The notes beneath the pieces are model-generated. The model was not told where the DNA came from and made no database searches. It was given only the letters and a program-made list of their open reading frames with translations. The position numbers and the translations under genes were made by a program. From positions 558,001 to 622,000 of the forward strand of contig JAEWEY010000004.1 in NCBI GenBank assembly GCA_023389105.1: a DNA stretch of 64,000 nt, read 5' to 3'. This document shows, in pieces, positions 61,091-64,000 of the stretch. This stretch comes from Pseudomonadota bacterium. GTDB lineage: Bacteria; Pseudomonadota; Alphaproteobacteria; Sphingomonadales; Sphingomonadaceae. Each line of letters begins with the position of its first letter. Positions within the stretch are counted from its first letter, which is position 1.

Positions 61091-62161
61091 TCACCTCAGA
61101 CTAACTTTACCGCCTGCATGGCGATCCAAACGACCGGCCAAGTCAAGTTCGACCAGGGCCATCTGCACCGCGCCGCTCGGCGCCCCCGACAAGCGGATGA
61201 TTTCGTCAACTGGCACTGGCGACGGGCCGAGCAATTCCTCGATCAGCCCCGCCGCATCCTCGCTCTCCGGCTCATCAGCATAATAAATGTCCGCCGTCGC
61301 CCGCACGCGGCTCTCGGGCTGGCGAACGGCCTCCATCACATCGCCGGCATTCTGGATCAGCGTCGCGCCATCCCGAATCAGCTGGTTGCAGCCCTGTGCG
61401 CGCGGATCGAGCGGCGAGCCCGGCACCGCCATCACTTCGCGTCCCGCCTCCGCGGCCAGCCGCGCGGTGATCAGTGAGCCGGAACGTGGCGCCGCCTCGA
61501 CGACGACCGTCCCCGCACTCAGCCCCGCGATGATCCGGTTGCGATAGGGGAAGTGACGCGCGCGCGGCTCGGTCCCCGGCGGCATTTCGGCGAGCACCAG
61601 CCCACGCTCAAACATCGCTTGCTGCCGCGCCTGGTTTTCAGGCGGGTAAAAGACGTCGATCCCGCCGGCGATCACGCCGATCGTCCCGCTTTCCAGCGCG
61701 CCGTCATGAGCGGCGCTGTCGATTCCGCGCGCCAGACCGGAAACGACCGCGACATCCTGCCGCCCAAGATCATGCGCCAACCCACGCGCGAAGCGGCACG
61801 CGGCCGCCGAGGCATTGCGCGCGCCGACGATTGCTACGGCGGCCCGGTCGAGCAGACCAACCTGCCCGCGCGCGATCAGCAACGGCGGCGCATCTTCGAG
61901 TTCGGCTAGCAGTCGCGGGTACAGCCCCTGCCCCAGCGCAAGGAACCTCGCTCCAAGTTTCTCCACCCGCGCGACCTCGCGCTCAGCCTCCTCACGCGTA
62001 CGCAATACCGGCGCCTTGCCACCACCGCGGCGGGCAAGCTCCGGCACGGCCTCCAAAGCGGCTGACGCGCTGCCGAAGCGGCTAAGCAATTGACGGAACG
62101 TGACGGGCCCGACCCCGGGCGTGCGCAACAGTCTGAGGCGGTCGACTAAGTCTTCGATCAA
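61091..62161 (-). CDS. dprA: DNA processing protein DprA
   Basis: Loads RecA onto incoming single-stranded DNA during transformation. The 356 residues show an N-terminal SAM-like part (LRLLRTPGVGPVTFRQLL), the Rossmann core (VAIVGARNASAAACRFAR, VVSGLARGIDSAAHDGAL, GIDVFYPPEN, SGSLITARLAAEAGREV) and a C-terminal winged helix. The start is taken as TTG at 62161, which overlaps the plsY stop as TTGA; an ATG 69 bases further upstream lies within plsY. Confidence 0.92.
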   Translation of the reverse strand: MIEDLVDRLRLLRTPGVGPVTFRQLLSRFGSASAALEAVPELARRGGGKAPVLRTREEAEREVARVEKLGARFLALGQGLYPRLLAELEDAPPLLIARGQVGLLDRAAVAIVGARNASAAACRFARGLAHDLGRQDVAVVSGLARGIDSAAHDGALESGTIGVIAGGIDVFYPPENQARQQAMFERGLVLAEMPPGTEPRARHFPYRNRIIAGLSAGTVVVEAAPRSGSLITARLAAEAGREVMAVPGSPLDPRAQGCNQLIRDGATLIQNAGDVMEAVRQPESRVRATADIYYADEPESEDAAGLIEELLGPSPVPVDEIIRLSGAPSGAVQMALVELDLAGRLDRHAGGKVSLR

Positions 62162-62748
62162 GCTTTCGCGCTCCCAATGCGTGGCTCGGTGCCTCTCGCG
62201 AGGCGGATGATGTTTTCGCGATGCTTCCACAGCACCAGCACCGCGAAACCGAGCAGCATTGGGAACAGGGTCGAATGAAGAACAAACGCAACCAGCGGCG
62301 CACTGAGCGCAGCCGACATGCCGGCAATTGACGAGATTCGGAACGTCAGCAGCATGATGATCCAGATCGCCGCATAGGCAGCAGCGGCGATCGGCAGGAG
62401 GGCGATGAGAATGCCGAACAATGTCGCGGCCCCCTTGCCGCCGCGAAACTTGAGCCAGACCGGGTAGAGGTGGCCCACCAGCGCGCCGACCGCCGCGAAC
62501 GGCGCGCTTTCCTCGCCGAAGAAATGCCTGGCGATGAGGATTGCCGCCGTCGCCTTGAGGCAGTCGAGGATCAACGTCATCGCTGCGAGCGGCTTGCTAC
62601 CTGTCCGCAACACGTTGGTCGCGCCGATATTCCCCGACCCGATGTCGCGCACGTCGCCCTTGCCAGCGAGGCGAGTGAGGATCAGCCCGAACGGGATCGA
62701 CCCAAACAAATAGCCAATCGCCAGGGCAAACAGCATCTCACGCGTCAT
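62158..62748 (-). CDS. plsY: glycerol-3-phosphate acyltransferase PlsY
   Basis: Membrane enzyme that acylates glycerol 3-phosphate with acyl-phosphate, the first step in phospholipid synthesis. The 196 residues have five or so helices and the motifs GSIPFGLIL, DVRDIGSGNIGATNVLRTG, and KFRGGKGAATLFG. The start MTREMLFALAIG is preferred; the longer frame runs into the palindromic repeat. It leads the plsY-dprA-GFA-topA-dut-ThiF run. Confidence 0.94.
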   Translation of the reverse strand: MTREMLFALAIGYLFGSIPFGLILTRLAGKGDVRDIGSGNIGATNVLRTGSKPLAAMTLILDCLKATAAILIARHFFGEESAPFAAVGALVGHLYPVWLKFRGGKGAATLFGILIALLPIAAAAYAAIWIIMLLTFRISSIAGMSAALSAPLVAFVLHSTLFPMLLGFAVLVLWKHRENIIRLARGTEPRIGSAKA

Positions 62749-62787
62749 CGGGGGTTGGTGGTAGCAGAACAAATGCCGCCAGCAACT

Positions 62788-62870
62788 CCGCTCGCCCTGA
62801 GCTTGTCGAAGGGCTGTCGTCTCTCTTAGGGCGGACAAAGTCAGGGCTTCGACAGGATCAGCCCGAACGG
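62788..62870. repeat. REP-like inverted repeat, CGCCCTGAGCTTGTCGAAGGGC type
   Basis: An 83-bp element with inverted ends (left CCGCTCGCCCTGAGCTTGTC, right ending GATCAGCCCGAACGG) that are similar but not identical. It belongs to a palindromic repeat type often seen between sphingomonad genes and differs from the element at 33536. It lies between the divergent plsY and murI. Confidence 0.8.
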
Positions 62871-62878
62871 AGATTACT

Positions 62879-63667
62879 TTGACCCCCGACGCTCCGCTCC
62901 TCTTCTTCGATTCCGGTGTCGGCGGCTTCTCCGTGCTCGGCCCGACGCTTAAGCTCCTCCCCAACGCGCCCATCGTTTACGCGGCGGACAGCGCTGGCTT
63001 TCCCTACGGCAAGCGCAGCGAGGCCGAGATTGCGAGCCGCGTGCCCGCTTTGCTCGGGCGCCTCGTCGAGCGCTTCCACCCGCGTCTCGCGGTCATTGCC
63101 TGCAACACGGCGTCCACCATCGCGCTCGAACATGTGCGGTCCGCACTGGATCTGCCGGTCGTCGGCACCGTTCCCGCCATCAAGCCGGCGGCGGAAATGT
63201 CGCGGACTCGCGTGATTGGCGTGCTCGGCACCCAGGCGACCGTGCGTCAGCCCTATGTCGACGAACTCGCCGCACGTTTCGCTGCCGACTGCGCCATCAT
63301 TCGCCATGGCTCGCCCGAACTCGTTGAACTGGCTGAGGCTAAGCTAGGCGGCGACATTATCGACGTCGACGCGGTTCGGGCCGCGGCGCAGCCGTTGTTC
63401 GAAGCGCCAGACGGTGATCGGATCGACACCATCGTCCTCGCCTGCACGCATTTCCCGCTGTTGGAGGACGAACTCACTGCGGCCTTCCCTGGAATTACCT
63501 ACATCGATGGAGGGCCGGGCATTGCCCGTCGCATTGCTTACCTTACCCGCGACCAAGCCTGGCCAGGCGACCCGCAACCCGGCCTGATGCTGTTCACGTC
63601 GGCGGTTCGTCAGCCGTCCCTCGCGGTGCTGGCAAGTTACGGGATTGGCGAGGTTAAAACCCTGTAA
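62879..63667 (+). CDS. murI: glutamate racemase
   Basis: Makes D-glutamate for peptidoglycan. The 262 residues have FFDSGVGGFSVLGP, the catalytic cysteines in IACNTAST and LACTHFPLL, and VGTVPAIKPAAE. The start is TTG at 62879 with GGAG six bases upstream. It begins 9 bases after the repeat, so its promoter probably lies within or before that element. Confidence 0.94.
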   Translation: MTPDAPLLFFDSGVGGFSVLGPTLKLLPNAPIVYAADSAGFPYGKRSEAEIASRVPALLGRLVERFHPRLAVIACNTASTIALEHVRSALDLPVVGTVPAIKPAAEMSRTRVIGVLGTQATVRQPYVDELAARFAADCAIIRHGSPELVELAEAKLGGDIIDVDAVRAAAQPLFEAPDGDRIDTIVLACTHFPLLEDELTAAFPGITYIDGGPGIARRIAYLTRDQAWPGDPQPGLMLFTSAVRQPSLAVLASYGIGEVKTL

Positions 63668-63741
63668 TTTCACGATCGATGGGCCACAGGGTATGGAATT
63701 GCCCGCAGGCACCCGTTAAAGGGCCGCGGCAAGAGCTGGTC

Positions 63742-64000
63742 TTGGACTACAACCGCATTTTCCAATCCGCGATCGAGCGCCTTCACGACGAGGGCCGCTA
63801 TCGCGTGTTCATCGACATCCTGCGGACCAAGGGCAATTTCCCGAACGCGATGTGCTTCGGCGGCAATGGTCCCAAGCCGATCCGTGTGTGGTGTTCCAAC
63901 GACTATCTTGGGATGGGCCAACACCCGGCCGTGGTCACCGCGATGGAACTGGCGCTGCACGACGTCGGCGCCGGATCGGGCGGCACGCGCAACATCAGCG
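63742..64000 (+). CDS. hemA: 5-aminolevulinate synthase, 5' part
   Basis: PLP enzyme making 5-aminolevulinate from glycine and succinyl-CoA, the alphaproteobacterial route into heme. The 86 visible residues read DYNRIFQSAIERLHDEGRYR, VFIDILRTKGNFPNA and IRVWCSNDYLGMGQHPAV, ending in GAGSGGTRNIS; the gene runs off the right edge. The start is read as TTG at 63742, as no ATG fits. Confidence 0.92.
   Translation, partial: MDYNRIFQSAIERLHDEGRYRVFIDILRTKGNFPNAMCFGGNGPKPIRVWCSNDYLGMGQHPAVVTAMELALHDVGAGSGGTRNIS

Overview
The window looks like chromosomal housekeeping DNA from an alphaproteobacterium of the order Sphingomonadales (Sphingomonas or a near relative). This is inferred from the high GC content, the proteins recognised, and gene neighbourhoods typical of the group: efp next to suhB; zapA, 6S RNA and the 5-formyl-THF cyclo-ligase gene; rpmH-rnpA-yidD-yidC-engB; smr-mltA-Tim44 divergent from secB; dnaA beside rpsT; mutM-ubiE-ubiB-coaBC-dut. 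I saw no phage, insertion sequence, CRISPR array or genomic island. Genes are packed tightly: many same-strand neighbours overlap by ATGA, GTGA, TTGA or TGATG, and five tail-to-tail pairs share exactly four bases. Many starts are TTG or GTG.

Layout. 1-9302 (-): the complex I operon nuoA to nuoJ, running off the left edge, with two tiny membrane-protein genes inserted around nuoF and a long Lys/Pro/Ala tail on NuoC. 9376-11441 (-): suhB-like gene, efp and an M23 peptidase. 11483-14119: DUF72, a 2OG-Fe(II) oxygenase, thiE and a lipoprotein. 14116-19842 (-): tkt-gap-pgk, a stand-alone transglutaminase-like protein of the lasso-peptide B2 type, and class I fba. 19978-23730: a coiled-coil peptide, zapA, 6S RNA, cyclo-ligase, small membrane proteins, a SleB hydrolase and a membrane J-protein. 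23770-28407: tRNA-Asp, an AI-2E-family permease, a large hybrid histidine kinase and tRNA-Leu. 28447-33533: comM, then the rpmH/rnpA-yidD-yidC-engB cluster.

33536-42278: a palindromic repeat, GST, cupin, a TonB-dependent receptor with tandem TACA-TT-TGTA operators, dapE, a GGDEF-EAL protein, smr, mltA and a Tim44-like protein. 42460-46320 (+): secB, murJ, trpS and a DUF4136 lipoprotein. 46343-50796 (-): a terminator, a PEP-CTERM protein, a winged-helix/TPR regulator, dnaA and rpsT. 50894-56945: mutM divergent from ubiE-ubiB, a DUF885 gene broken by one in-frame amber codon, and coaC/coaB as two overlapping genes. 56937-62748 (-): plsY-dprA-GFA-topA-dut-ThiF/MoeB. 62788-64000 (+): a second palindromic repeat, murI and the start of hemA.

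The most unusual points are: rnpA, whose only conventional start lies upstream of rpmH so that rpmH is nested inside it (an arrangement known from Thermus); the transglutaminase-like gene inside the tkt-gap-pgk-fba cluster; the two micro-ORFs in the nuo operon; the amber-split DUF885 gene; the tandem CopY/BlaI-type operator; and a near-palindrome of 37 bp upstream of dnaA. All functional assignments come from reading motifs and gene order; no database search was run.
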